Shown in pieces: positions 16,650 through 25,302 of a DNA stretch of 64,000 bases (position 1 is the first letter of the stretch; each line of letters starts with the position of its first letter). The notes under the pieces were generated by a model, which was not told where the DNA came from, did not search any database, and worked only from the letters and a program-made list of their open reading frames with translations. The stretch spans positions 310,001 through 374,000 of the forward strand of contig CAWFFM010000001.1 in assembly GCA_963815125.1 (NCBI GenBank). Reading direction: 5' to 3'. This DNA is from Actinocatenispora sp963815125 (GTDB lineage Bacteria > Actinomycetota > Actinomycetes > Mycobacteriales > Micromonosporaceae). Position numbers and translations under genes: made by a program.

Positions 16650-17468
16650 CTAGTTCATCACGTTGTGCACCATTGCCGGGAACAGGCCGGGTGCGGCCGC
16701 CGCGATCCCGGCGACGATCGCGATGGCCGCGAACGCGGGCAGCAGCAGCCGTCGTTCCACACCGCCACCGACCTCGACCGCGATCCGGTCCGGTATCCCG
16801 AACTCCCGCCACAGCCGTCGCCCGGTGGGTATCGGCCAGATGACCGGGCAGCCTGCCTTGGTGATGATGTCGCCCAACGTATGGACGATCCCGCCCGCCG
16901 CGATCGCCACACCGATCACCGGGTATCCCCGGTCGGTCGGTAGCAGGGAATAGGCGGCGAGTGCCGCTGCGGCCGACAGCAGCGTGGTCAGCAACCAGCC
17001 GCGTTTCTTGGCCCATTCACTCAGCACGCCGCGGATGGCCAGGCCGAACATCAGGAACAGCACCGTGATCACCGCCCACTTGCCGAAGCGAGCGCAGAGC
17101 CAGCCGACACCCGCACCGAGCCCGATGTTGAACAGCCAGGTGTGGGTCAGGGTCCGGTGGCCGTTGTGCCGCTGTGGATCATGTTTCGCCCGGGTCAGCT
17201 TGTAGACCCCGAGCGAGACCTTCTCCACGCATTCCGCGGCGAACAACGAGACGACGCCGAAGGTGTGCGCGACCATCGCGCCGCCCTTGTTCTTCGTGAC
17301 CCGACCGGACAGGTCGAGGTCGGGCAGCAGCGCGGCGCCGGAACATACCGCCGCACCGACGCCGAGTTGGACCAGGCCCGGATGGTAGTTCCACCAGTGA
17401 CCTGCGACCCAGCAGCCGGCCAACCAGGTGGCGGCGCCAGAGACGGCGTGTGTGGGACCCATCACCAT
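16650..17468 (-). CDS. YdjM-like (DUF457) membrane-bound metal-dependent hydrolase family protein
   Basis: 272 residues from ATG 17,468 with GGAGG 8 bp upstream. The N-terminal MGPTHAVSGAATWLAG, a LLPDLDLSGR motif and HNGHRTLTHTWL (His-rich, potential metal ligands) are the marks of the YdjM/LexA-regulated membrane hydrolase family (DUF457). About six to seven transmembrane spans follow. Biochemical activity is unproven for the family. Divergent from the ligase gene, with a 200-bp shared promoter region. Confidence 0.82.
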   Translation of the reverse strand: MVMGPTHAVSGAATWLAGCWVAGHWWNYHPGLVQLGVGAAVCSGAALLPDLDLSGRVTKNKGGAMVAHTFGVVSLFAAECVEKVSLGVYKLTRAKHDPQRHNGHRTLTHTWLFNIGLGAGVGWLCARFGKWAVITVLFLMFGLAIRGVLSEWAKKRGWLLTTLLSAAAALAAYSLLPTDRGYPVIGVAIAAGGIVHTLGDIITKAGCPVIWPIPTGRRLWREFGIPDRIAVEVGGGVERRLLLPAFAAIAIVAGIAAAAPGLFPAMVHNVMN

Positions 17469-17669
17469 GGGGGGTGCCTCCGGCTCGGTAGTTCTCGACC
17501 TTCCGGCCGATACTGTGCCAGATGCGTGCGACGTTCTGTCCGTCCGGCCTGTGGCGTGTCGGGCGCCGGATCCCGGTGCTGTACGGCATTCCCAGCTCCG
17601 CGCAGCCGGCGCCGGGGCCCCGTGCGGTGACGGGCGCCGCCTGTCGTACCGGCCGGGCACGATGGTGAG

Positions 17670-19229
17670 GTGCGCTTTTCCGACCTGGCCGCGGTGTCCG
17701 AGGCGGTCACCGCGACCCGCTCCCGTAGCGGCAAGGCCGGCCTGCTCGCCGGTGCCCTCCGTCAGTTGACCGTTGCCGAGATACCGGCAGGTGTCGCCTA
17801 TCTGTCAGGTGAGTTGCGGCAGCGGCAGATCGGTGTCGGCTGGGCGAGTCTGCGCTCCCTGCCGCCCGGTGCGGCGCACGCGACCTTGACCGTCACGGAC
17901 GTCGACCGCACCCTGGCGCAGGTCGGCGCCGAGCACGGCGCCGGTTCGACCGCCCGCCGTCGGGACCTGCTCAGCGGACTCTTCGCCGCGGCCACCGGGA
18001 CCGAGCAGCGGTTCCTGCGTGGTCTGCTGACCGGTGAACTGCGCCAGGGGGCGCTCGCCGGGGTGATGGCCGATGCGGTGGCACGGGCGGCGGAACTGGA
18101 TCCCATCGCGGTACGCCGCGCACTGCTGCTCTCCGGTGATCTTCGTGAGGTCGCAGCGGCGGCCCTGTCCGGTGGCGCCGCCGCTCTGGCCCGCTTCCGC
18201 CTCAGCGTCGGACGCCCGGTCGCTCCGATGCTGGCGCAGACCGCGGCGACCGTGGCCGACGCGGTGGCCACGACGGCGACCGGTTCCGGTGGGCAGGTGG
18301 CCGTCGACGACAAGCTGGACGGTATCCGGATCCAGGTGCACCGGGCCGGTGACGACGTGTCGGTGTTCACCCGCAGCCTGGACGACATCACCTCCCGGGT
18401 GCCGGAGATCGTCGCTGCGGTGCGCGCACTGCCCGTCGGGCAACTCGTCCTGGACGGTGAGGCGCTCGCCCTCACCGATGCGGGTCGCCCGATGCCGTTC
18501 CAGGTCACCGCCGGTAGGGCCGGCCGGCGGTCCGGGGCCGCGCAGCACGTACTGCACCCGTTCTTCTTCGACCTGCTGCACCTGGACGGCGCCGATCTGC
18601 TCGACGAGCCCGCCGCCCGGCGCTTCGACGAACTGGCCGGGCTGCTGCCGGAGGCCGTACGGGTGGGTCGCCGGGTGCTCGCCGACCCCACGGCGGCCGC
18701 CGAACGCTTCGCCGCAGTGCTCGCCGCCGGGCACGAGGGTGTCGTGGTCAAGGCACTGGACGCGCGGTACGAAGCTGGTCGGCGCGGCGGCGGCTGGTTG
18801 AAGGTCAAACCGCGGCACACCCTCGATCTGGTTGTGCTGGCCGCGGAATGGGGGCACGGCCGTCGGCGCGGTGTGCTGTCCAATCTGCATCTGGGTGCCC
18901 GGGGTCCGGACGGAGATTTCGTCATGTTGGGCAAGACCTTCAAGGGCCTCACCGATGCGGTGCTGGCCTGGCAGACCGACCGGTTGCTCGGGCTCGCCGA
19001 GCGGCGTGACGAGCATGTGGTGTGGGTACGCCCCGAGCAGGTGGTGGAGATCGCGTTCGACGGCGTCCAGCGCAGTAGCCGTTACCCTGCCGGCCTCACC
19101 CTGCGGTTCGCCCGGGTGGTGCGGTACCGACAGGACAAGTCGGCGGCCGAGGCGGACACGGTCGATGCGGTACGTGCGATCTGGCGTGCCGGGGGAGGGG
19201 ACCCGACCGCGTCACCTTCCGGCGCGTGA
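17670..19229 (+). CDS. lig: ATP-dependent DNA ligase
   Basis: 519 residues starting at GTG 17,670. The adenylation motif is DDKLDGIRIQVH with nucleophile K215. Downstream are nucleotidyltransferase motifs such as FTRSLDDITSRVPEI, LDGEALAL, FFFDLLHLDG, EGVVVKAL and GGGWLKVKP, then an OB-fold domain (KTFKGLTDAVLAWQ, VEIAFDGVQRSSRYPAG). The N-terminal 200 residues form the helical DNA-binding domain. This is a stand-alone ligase of the LigB/LigC-like bacterial type, additional to the NAD-dependent LigA expected elsewhere; its role is probably repair. Confidence 0.93.
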   Translation: MRFSDLAAVSEAVTATRSRSGKAGLLAGALRQLTVAEIPAGVAYLSGELRQRQIGVGWASLRSLPPGAAHATLTVTDVDRTLAQVGAEHGAGSTARRRDLLSGLFAAATGTEQRFLRGLLTGELRQGALAGVMADAVARAAELDPIAVRRALLLSGDLREVAAAALSGGAAALARFRLSVGRPVAPMLAQTAATVADAVATTATGSGGQVAVDDKLDGIRIQVHRAGDDVSVFTRSLDDITSRVPEIVAAVRALPVGQLVLDGEALALTDAGRPMPFQVTAGRAGRRSGAAQHVLHPFFFDLLHLDGADLLDEPAARRFDELAGLLPEAVRVGRRVLADPTAAAERFAAVLAAGHEGVVVKALDARYEAGRRGGGWLKVKPRHTLDLVVLAAEWGHGRRRGVLSNLHLGARGPDGDFVMLGKTFKGLTDAVLAWQTDRLLGLAERRDEHVVWVRPEQVVEIAFDGVQRSSRYPAGLTLRFARVVRYRQDKSAAEADTVDAVRAIWRAGGGDPTASPSGA

Positions 19230-19293
19230 CCGGACGCAGCTGGCCCGGTAGTACCGGTGCTGCACGGTGGCCGGCACCGTCACTGTGCCCGGA

Positions 19294-20172
19294 TCAGCCC
19301 GGCACCCGGTCCTCGGGCACCCGGTCCTCGGGCACCCGGTCCTCGCCGTACTCCGCGCGTCGCGGGCGGGAGCGCTGCGGAGTCTTCCCCGCGATTCCGG
19401 GTGCGGTGCGTTTACGGGTCTCCCAGCGCACCAGCAGCACGAATCCGACCAGGGCCGTACCGGAGAACAGCCACCACTGCAGGATGTACGAGAAGTTCAT
19501 CGCCGCGTTCTGATGGTCGATCGGGATGGCCACGAACTGGCTCGACGCTGCCGGTCGCTGACCGGTCGCGGTGACGTAACCGCCGTACGCAGGGTAGGGA
19601 AGGGTGGCGGCCAGTTGGGCCGGGTCGATCCGACGTACCTCGACCCTTCCCTCGCGGTGGACCGGTTTGTCCGGCTCGCTCTCCGGCATGCGGACCTCAC
19701 CGGTCACGGTCACCTGACCGGTCGGGGCGGCCGGGATCCTGGGCGCGGCCTCGGGGTCGTCGGGCCGGGGCGGCAGCCAGCCGCGGTCCACCAGTACGGC
19801 CGTACCGTCGGCGAGGCGCACCGGGACGATGATCTCGTAGCCGACATTGCCGTCCACGGTGCGTGCCCGGGCCAGGATCTGGTGCGCGGGGTCGTACCGG
19901 CCGGTCAGCGTCACCCGGGTGTATTCGTCGCGGTCCAGCGGGGGGTGGCCGACCCGCAGCACGGTGGTCGCGGCCACCGGCGCGGCTCCGGCATGCGCGT
20001 CGATCCGGTCGTTGATGCTGCTGCGCAGCTCGAAGCGGTGCAGCTGCCAGATGCCGAGGAACACCATGCCGACGGCCAGCGCGACGGCGAGCAGTCCAGC
20101 CAGCAGCCACCGGGGCGTCAGCAGCACGCTCCGGATGCTGGGGCTGTCCTTGACCTGGCCGGCATCGGGCAC
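19294..20172 (-). CDS. SURF1-family cytochrome oxidase assembly protein
   Basis: 292 residues with the SURF1 layout: a first transmembrane helix near 20-42 (LLAGLLAVALAVGMVFLGIWQLHR), an extracytoplasmic domain, and a second helix near 235-256 preceded by NAAMNFSYILQWWLFSG. Conserved GYEIIVPVRLADGTAVLVDRGW is present. SURF1 assists haem a/Cu centre assembly in cytochrome c oxidase. The C-terminal tail ends in a DNA tandem repeat encoding (E)DRVP pentapeptides, a low-complexity extension not expected in the family. Confidence 0.9.
   Translation of the reverse strand: MPDAGQVKDSPSIRSVLLTPRWLLAGLLAVALAVGMVFLGIWQLHRFELRSSINDRIDAHAGAAPVAATTVLRVGHPPLDRDEYTRVTLTGRYDPAHQILARARTVDGNVGYEIIVPVRLADGTAVLVDRGWLPPRPDDPEAAPRIPAAPTGQVTVTGEVRMPESEPDKPVHREGRVEVRRIDPAQLAATLPYPAYGGYVTATGQRPAASSQFVAIPIDHQNAAMNFSYILQWWLFSGTALVGFVLLVRWETRKRTAPGIAGKTPQRSRPRRAEYGEDRVPEDRVPEDRVPG
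19301..19345 (-). repeat. Three 15-bp direct repeats at the 3' end of the SURF1 gene
   Basis: Three identical copies of GGCACCCGGTCCTCG (19,301-19,315, 19,316-19,330, 19,331-19,345). On the minus strand they encode EDRVP repeated to the stop codon. The copy number could vary by slippage without a frameshift. Confidence 0.9.
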
Positions 20173-20386
20173 CCTGTCACGCTACCCACCGGCCACCGAG
20201 GGTGCTGTGCAGGGCCGTCCGGGTGGCTTGCGTCCGCCACGCAGACTGTCAAGCAGGCAGGGTAGGCTGCCGCCCGGATCGGCCGGCCGCTGGATTTCCG
20301 CAGCCGACATACCGCCTGGGAGACATCCGCGGCACAGCGCGGGTCTGAGCCCGGCGGGCGCCGGGGTATCGACGTGAGGAGTTCCG

Positions 20387-21826
20387 ATGACCGCCATACC
20401 CCGCCTCGTGGTGACCGCGCCGTCGTCCGGCCACGGCAAGACCGCGGTGGCTGTCGGTCTGATCGCTGCGCTGGCGGCGCGTGGTCTGGTCACGGCGGGG
20501 TTCAAGGTGGGCCCGGACTACGTGGATGCCGGCTACCTCGGCCTGGCCAGCGGACGCCCCGGGCGCAACCTCGATCCTCGCCTGGTCGGTACGAGCCTGG
20601 TGCCCGGCCTGTTCAGCTACGGCGCGGAGGGCGCCGATGTGGCGGTCGTCGAGGGCACCATGGGGCTCTACGACGGGCTTTCCGGCCATTCCGACGAGGA
20701 GAGCACCGCGCAGGTCGCCGGCATGCTGCGGGCTCCGGTACTGCTGGTGGTCGATGCCGCGGCGATGGGCCAGTCGGTGGCCGCGCTGGTGCACGGTTTC
20801 CGGTCCTACGACGAGCTGCTCTGGCTCGGTGGTGTCGTGCTGACCCGGGTGTCCTCGGACCGGCATGAGGAGATCCTGCGCGAGGCACTCGACGAGATCG
20901 GCGTGCCGGTGTTCGGCGCGTTGCGCAAGTCCGATGTCAGCCCGCTGCCACCCCGGCCCGGTGGTCTCGTCCCGGTGGTGGACCGTGCCGTGGACGCGGT
21001 ACGGGCGGTGCGCCGGCTGGGCGAACGGATGATGGAACGGCTGGATCTGGAACGGATACTGGGCCTGGCCCGGTCCGCGCCACAGTTGTCGGTGGACACC
21101 TGGTCGCCGGCCGCCGCCGTGGCCGGTTCGCGTCCGGCGGAGGCGTCCACGGCGCCGGCCGGTGCCCGGGACGAGCAGGGCTATGCCACGGACACGATGG
21201 TGGCGGCGGACGGCGACGTGGCGCAGAAGCGGGACCGTCCGGTGGTGGCGGTGGCGGGGGCGAGCACCTTCAGCTACTCGTACCCGGAGACGGTCGAGTT
21301 GCTGACCGCGGCCGGTGCCCAGGTGGTGCCGTTCGATCCGCTGCGTGACGAGTGTCTACCCGCGGGAACGCGGGCGCTGGTGATGGGTGGTGGCTTCCCG
21401 GAGGCGTTCGCGGACGAGTTGTCCGCGAACCGGGCGCTGCAGGACGAGGTGGTGGCGCTGGCTCGTTCGGGTGGGCCGGTCTACGCGGAGAACGCCGGGT
21501 TGTTGTGGCTGGTGAAGGACCTGGACGGACGCTCGATGTGCGGCGTGTTCGACGCCTCGGCGCAGAGTACGAACCTGCTGGTGCTCGGTTACCGGGACGC
21601 GGTGGCCCGGGCCTCGAGTTCGACGGTGAAGATCGGCGCGAGGGTGCTGGGGCACAAGCATCACCGGACCCTGGTCACTCCTCGTGGTGGTGACAACGCG
21701 GCCTGGCAGTGGAAGGGTGGCCGGCCGGAGGGCTTCATCTGGCGTAAGGTGCACGCGTCCTATTTGAATGTCCACTGGGCCGGATACCCGGAGATGGCCG
21801 GAAGGTTCGTCTCTGCGATCAGCTGA
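20387..21826 (+). CDS. cobB: Cobyrinic acid a,c-diamide synthase with degenerate glutaminase site
   Basis: 479 residues, the normal CobB/CbiA length. The N-terminal ATP domain is intact: SSGHGKTAVAVGL P-loop, FKVGPDYVDAGYL and VEGTMGLYDG. It amidates carboxylates a and c of cobyrinic acid. In the C-terminal class I glutaminase domain the expected nucleophile motif (A-E-C-G/A-G-L) reads YAENAGLLWL, with Asn at 369. The expected catalytic His in A-S-Y-x-H is Asn 461 (HASYLNVHW), while the following H463 remains. It might use free ammonia, be non-functional or be a paralogue. The leader (20,173-20,386) holds no recognisable cobalamin riboswitch. Confidence 0.88.
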   Translation: MTAIPRLVVTAPSSGHGKTAVAVGLIAALAARGLVTAGFKVGPDYVDAGYLGLASGRPGRNLDPRLVGTSLVPGLFSYGAEGADVAVVEGTMGLYDGLSGHSDEESTAQVAGMLRAPVLLVVDAAAMGQSVAALVHGFRSYDELLWLGGVVLTRVSSDRHEEILREALDEIGVPVFGALRKSDVSPLPPRPGGLVPVVDRAVDAVRAVRRLGERMMERLDLERILGLARSAPQLSVDTWSPAAAVAGSRPAEASTAPAGARDEQGYATDTMVAADGDVAQKRDRPVVAVAGASTFSYSYPETVELLTAAGAQVVPFDPLRDECLPAGTRALVMGGGFPEAFADELSANRALQDEVVALARSGGPVYAENAGLLWLVKDLDGRSMCGVFDASAQSTNLLVLGYRDAVARASSSTVKIGARVLGHKHHRTLVTPRGGDNAAWQWKGGRPEGFIWRKVHASYLNVHWAGYPEMAGRFVSAIS

Positions 21827-21837
21827 TCGCTCACGGT

Positions 21838-21875
21838 ATGATCGCCGGAGTGCGATCATGCGGCCGGGGGCCTTT
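21838..21875 (+). terminator. Hairpin terminator after cobB
   Basis: ATGATCGC/GCGATCAT perfect 8-bp arms (21,838-21,845 and 21,852-21,859), 12 bp after the cobB stop. A small GGCC-GGGG-GGCC-like stem and TTTT follow directly. Confidence 0.6.
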
Positions 21876-21948
21876 TGATACCGCAGGGCACAGGTAGGTA
21901 CTGTTGACGTAATTTGTCCTGCGGGGTCGGTATGACGGAGGCGGCGGT

Positions 21949-22542
21949 ATGACCGCGCAAACAGCGGCGCCTGCTCGGTTTCCGGAGCTCACGGTGGTCA
22001 CGCCCCGGCTGATGGTACGGCCGCTGACCGCCGAGGACGCGCCGGTCGTGGTGAAGGTGTTCGACGACCGGCAGACCAGACGATGGATGTCGCTGCCGTC
22101 GCCGTACACCGAGTCGGACGCCCGGATGTGGTGCACCTGGATGGCAGCGGAACGCCGGACCAGTGGTGATGGTGATCACTACGGGATCATCCAGCGCGAT
22201 GACGACCGCCTGGTGGGCATGTTGTGGACCAAGCGCACCGACTGGCGACCGTTGAGCACCGAGATCTCCTATGCGGTGGCGCCGGACGCGAGAGGTTTCG
22301 GCTTCACCGCCGAAGCGGCGGATGCGCTGGCTGTCGCGCTGCTGCTGGAACACGGCTTCCAACGGGTCGAACTCCGGGTCGCCCAGGGCAACGTCGCGTC
22401 CCGGCGGGTCGCGGAGAAGGCCGGATTCGTCTACGAGGGCCTTCTCCGCAACGCCGGCACGGTCGAGTCGGGTCGGGTCGATCTGGGTGTCTGGTCGCTG
22501 GTGCCCGCCGATCTGCGGGGTGAGTCGCACCCGGCGAAGTGA
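21949..22542 (+). CDS. GNAT N-acetyltransferase, RimJ/RimL-like
   Basis: 197 residues; the ATG follows GGAGG by 8 bp. N-terminal VVTPRLMVRPLTAEDAPVVV is typical of RimJ/RimL-type acetyltransferases. The acetyl-CoA region lies around EISYAVAPDARGFGFTAEAA, and the C-terminal motif is FQRVELRVAQGNVASRRVAEKAGF. Cytoplasmic, probably acetylating protein N-termini or small amines; substrate unknown. The stop is almost adjacent to the convergent DUF4352-like gene. Confidence 0.88.
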   Translation: MTAQTAAPARFPELTVVTPRLMVRPLTAEDAPVVVKVFDDRQTRRWMSLPSPYTESDARMWCTWMAAERRTSGDGDHYGIIQRDDDRLVGMLWTKRTDWRPLSTEISYAVAPDARGFGFTAEAADALAVALLLEHGFQRVELRVAQGNVASRRVAEKAGFVYEGLLRNAGTVESGRVDLGVWSLVPADLRGESHPAK

Positions 22543-22544
22543 GC

Positions 22545-23543
22545 TCAGGACACCGCCACGCTGCCCCGCTTGTCGCCGATGAACATGGTGAGCTTGGCGA
22601 TCCGTGCGCCGTCCGGGATGTCGAAGCCGAGTTGGAAGCTGCTGGTCTGGTGGGCCAGCACCGTCTCGTTCCGGAAGGCCAGCCAGTCCGACACCGGGGA
22701 CACGGTCAGATCCACGTCCAGTACGGCACGCCAGGTGTGCAGGTCGATGAATGCGGTGTCCTGGCCGGTGTCGTGCGCGGAGACGAGGACCGCACAGTAC
22801 GAGCCCTGCGGTGTCCCCCGCTGGCCGAACGGCGCGCTGTCCAGTCCGCAGCGGACCGAGGTGACGGTCAGCGTGACCTGGTCGACGCGGACCGAGCCGC
22901 CGGTGTGGTAGCCGAGCCCGTAGTACGGAGCGAGGAGCCGGTAACCGCCGTAGCCGCCGGCACCGAGCAGGGCCAGTACGACGACGGTGACCACGCCGAG
23001 GATCGTGAGACGGCGCCGGTTCCACCGGCTGGTGCTGTGCTCGGGGTCGCTGTCGTCGTGGTGTCCGTGCAGCAGGTCGGGTAGCGAACGGCGGGCCGCG
23101 CCGGGTGGAGCGGCGTCGTCGGCCGGCCGGTCGGCGGACATTTCCCGCAGGGAGCGGTACCGGCCGCTGCCGGTACCGCCGCTCGTCTGTCCGGGCCGGG
23201 CCGCGTCCGATCCGGGTGTCCCGCTGGGTGTGAAGCCGTTGAAGCCCGGTGACCGCTCCGGCGGTGTCGTCGCGGCCGGTGGTCGGGGTCGCGGTGAGCT
23301 GTGCGGAGGGTCCTGGGTGGGCGGCTGCTGGCCGTCCACCGCCCAACTGCCGCTGGCTCGTTCGGGTCGGTGTCGTCCGGTGTCGTCCGTCGTGGCGGAG
23401 GGGTCTCCGGATACCCGTACCGGTGCGATTCCGGTGGCGCTTCCCGGTGTGCCGTGCGGGGACGGCGGCGGTCTGAAGCGTTGCGTGCGGACCGGTCGAC
23501 CGTCGGCGGCCACCGGATCTGGCGACGTACTCTCCCGAGGCAT
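22545..23543 (-). CDS. Single-pass membrane protein with extracytoplasmic DUF4352-like domain
   Basis: 332 residues. The first 170 are disordered and rich in Pro, Ser, Gly and Thr. A single transmembrane helix near 176-200 (LTILGVVTVVVLALLGAGGYGGY) follows basic residues, so the long N-terminus should be cytoplasmic. The C-terminal 125 residues form a beta-rich domain (VRVDQVTLTVTSVRCG, YCAVLVSAHDTGQ, FRNETVLAHQTSSF) like the DUF4352/telokin-like lipoprotein fold. Function unknown. Two Cys (near RCG and YCA) could form a disulphide. Confidence 0.75.
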   Translation of the reverse strand: MPRESTSPDPVAADGRPVRTQRFRPPPSPHGTPGSATGIAPVRVSGDPSATTDDTGRHRPERASGSWAVDGQQPPTQDPPHSSPRPRPPAATTPPERSPGFNGFTPSGTPGSDAARPGQTSGGTGSGRYRSLREMSADRPADDAAPPGAARRSLPDLLHGHHDDSDPEHSTSRWNRRRLTILGVVTVVVLALLGAGGYGGYRLLAPYYGLGYHTGGSVRVDQVTLTVTSVRCGLDSAPFGQRGTPQGSYCAVLVSAHDTGQDTAFIDLHTWRAVLDVDLTVSPVSDWLAFRNETVLAHQTSSFQLGFDIPDGARIAKLTMFIGDKRGSVAVS

Positions 23544-23901
23544 CTGGATCCCATTCCTCCCCGTATGGTGCCCAGCCGTCGATCTTGTGGATCGACGCTG
23601 ACCCGTCCGTCCCGTGCCGTTACAGGCACGACCAGCGTGGACACCCTAGGCCAGCGACGCGGTGGATGGCACTCATCTGTTCGTGTGGTTCTGGGAATGA
23701 CGGCATGAACATCGACACAGGTAAATATCGATAGCATATGACCTGATCGGCACGTTTGTACTGGTCCATGCCTCAGATGTGGTCAGGATCGCCTGATCTC
23801 GGGGAACGGCTCACCGGGTCGGCCAGTGTGGCGTCGGCGCCGGCCGGTCCGCCCACTCGCGCTACGGTGATGCCCCACAGCGCGGAGTGTAAGGAGCCGG
23901 C
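23544..23901. promoter_or_regulatory. Divergent promoter region between the DUF4352-like gene and cysG/cobA
   Basis: About 360 bp with no supported gene. Around 23,700-23,770 lies an unusually AT-rich patch for this genome (AATATCGATAGCATATG), a plausible promoter or upstream element. A GTGCC-gttaca-GGCAC inverted repeat sits near 23,610. No riboswitch was recognised. Confidence 0.4.
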
Positions 23902-25179
23902 ATGTACCCACTGGGACTGCGCCTGACCGGTCGCCGGGTCCTCGTGGCCGGCGGCGGCAACGTGGCCCAACGCCGGGTACCCGCGCTGTTGGCGGCAGGT
24001 GCGCAGGTGGTGCTCGTGGCCCCGGAACTGACGCCGGCCCTGCAGGATCTCGCCGACACCGGCCGGGTCGTCTGGCGGCGGCGTCAGCTGCGTGCAGCCG
24101 ATCTCGACGACGTCTGGCTGGTGATGGCCGCCACCGACGACCCTGCCGCCAACCGGATGGCGTCCGAGGCCGCCGAGGCCGCCCGGGTGTTCTGCGTACG
24201 GGCGGACGACGCAGCGGCGGCGACGGCGTGGACGCCGACGGTGGTACGGCATGACGAGCTGACGGTGGCCGTGCTGGGTGGTGGTGATCCGCGCCGTTCC
24301 GCCCGGCTGCGTGACGCGCTCGCGGCCGGCCTCGCGGACGGAAGCCTGGACGCCCCGCACTACCGACATCGGCCACAGAACGGACCCGGCCATCTCCGCC
24401 CGGACGCGCCGCGACCGGTCCCGGGGGTGGCGCTGGTCGGCGCGGGCCCGGGGGATCCGGAGCTGATCACCGTGCGCGGCCGTCGACTGTTGAGTCGGGC
24501 CGATGTCGTAGTGCTCGACCGGCTCGCTCCGCAGCTGCTGCTCGACGCGCTGCGGCCGGACGTGGAGGTGGTGGACGCGGCGAAGATCCCGCGCGGCCGC
24601 CAGTTGGCTCAGCAGGCCATCAACGAGGTGCTGGTGGATCGCGGCCTCGCCGGCAGATTCGTGGTGCGGCTCAAGGGTGGCGACCCGATGGTGTTCGGTC
24701 GGGGCGGCGAGGAGGCCGCCGCATGCCTGGCCGCCGGGCTGCCGGTGGAGATCGTGCCGGGTGTGACCAGCGCGATCGGGGTGCCGGGCCTCGCCGGGAT
24801 CCCGGTCACGCACCGTGGTGTGGCGCACGAGTTGGTGGTGGTGTCCGGGCATCTGCCGCCGGGGAACCCCGATTCCCTGGTGGACTGGGCAGCTCTGGGA
24901 CGGTTACGCGGCACCATCGTGCTGATGATGGCGATGGGCAACCTGGCCGCGATCACCGCCACCCTGCAGCGGTACGGGAGGGCGCCGGAGACGCCCGCTG
25001 CGGTCGTACAGGAGGGTGCCACCGACCGGCAGCGGGTGGTGTCCGGAACCCTGGGATCGATCGCTGCGCGCGCCATGGAGGAGCGTCTGGGTGCCCCCGC
25101 GATCGTGGTTGTCGGCGACGTACTCGGTGCGCTGGGATCGCTCGATCGGCTGGAAGATACCGGATCGGTCAATCGATAG
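23902..25179 (+). CDS. cobA: Bifunctional siroheme synthase type: precorrin-2 dehydrogenase and uroporphyrinogen-III methyltransferase
   Basis: 425 residues; the ATG follows AAGGAG. Residues 1 to about 150 are an NAD-binding precorrin-2 dehydrogenase-like domain (VLVAGGGNVAQRRVPALLAAGAQV, VMAATDDPAAN). From about 172 comes a complete SAM uroporphyrinogen-III methyltransferase: VALVGAGPGDPELITVRG, VVRLKGGDPMVFGRGGEE, VEIVPGVTSAIGVPGLAGIP and VVSGH. The CysG-like fusion makes precorrin-2 and feeds cobalamin or siroheme. It supplies the first committed step for the cob genes in this window. The dimerisation part between the domains is shorter than in CysG. Confidence 0.92.
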   Translation: MYPLGLRLTGRRVLVAGGGNVAQRRVPALLAAGAQVVLVAPELTPALQDLADTGRVVWRRRQLRAADLDDVWLVMAATDDPAANRMASEAAEAARVFCVRADDAAAATAWTPTVVRHDELTVAVLGGGDPRRSARLRDALAAGLADGSLDAPHYRHRPQNGPGHLRPDAPRPVPGVALVGAGPGDPELITVRGRRLLSRADVVVLDRLAPQLLLDALRPDVEVVDAAKIPRGRQLAQQAINEVLVDRGLAGRFVVRLKGGDPMVFGRGGEEAAACLAAGLPVEIVPGVTSAIGVPGLAGIPVTHRGVAHELVVVSGHLPPGNPDSLVDWAALGRLRGTIVLMMAMGNLAAITATLQRYGRAPETPAAVVQEGATDRQRVVSGTLGSIAARAMEERLGAPAIVVVGDVLGALGSLDRLEDTGSVNR

Positions 25180-25265
25180 CCAGATCTTCCGGTGTGGACA
25201 ATGCCATAGTCACGCGGAATGCGTTGGTGCTGTTGGGAATCGACCCTCGACGGCATCGCTCCGCC

Positions 25266-25294
25266 TTGAGCTGTACCGCTTCAGCCGCTAATGT
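25266..25294 (+). promoter_or_regulatory. Promoter of the ectoine operon
   Basis: TTGAGC (25,266-25,271), 17-bp spacer, TAATGT (25,289-25,294): close to the vegetative -35/-10 consensus. The -10 box contains an ATG that is in frame with ectA, but transcription from here would begin near 25,301-25,303, at the GTG used below. Confidence 0.6.
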
Positions 25295-25302
25295 ACAACG
25301 CC

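Noticed and set aside
20173..20386. Cobalamin riboswitch upstream of cobB
   Set aside because: Some words resemble the 3' part of the element (GCAGCCGACATACCGCCTGG), but the conserved GGUG, AAUCC and B12-box core could not be placed. A covariance-model search would decide.
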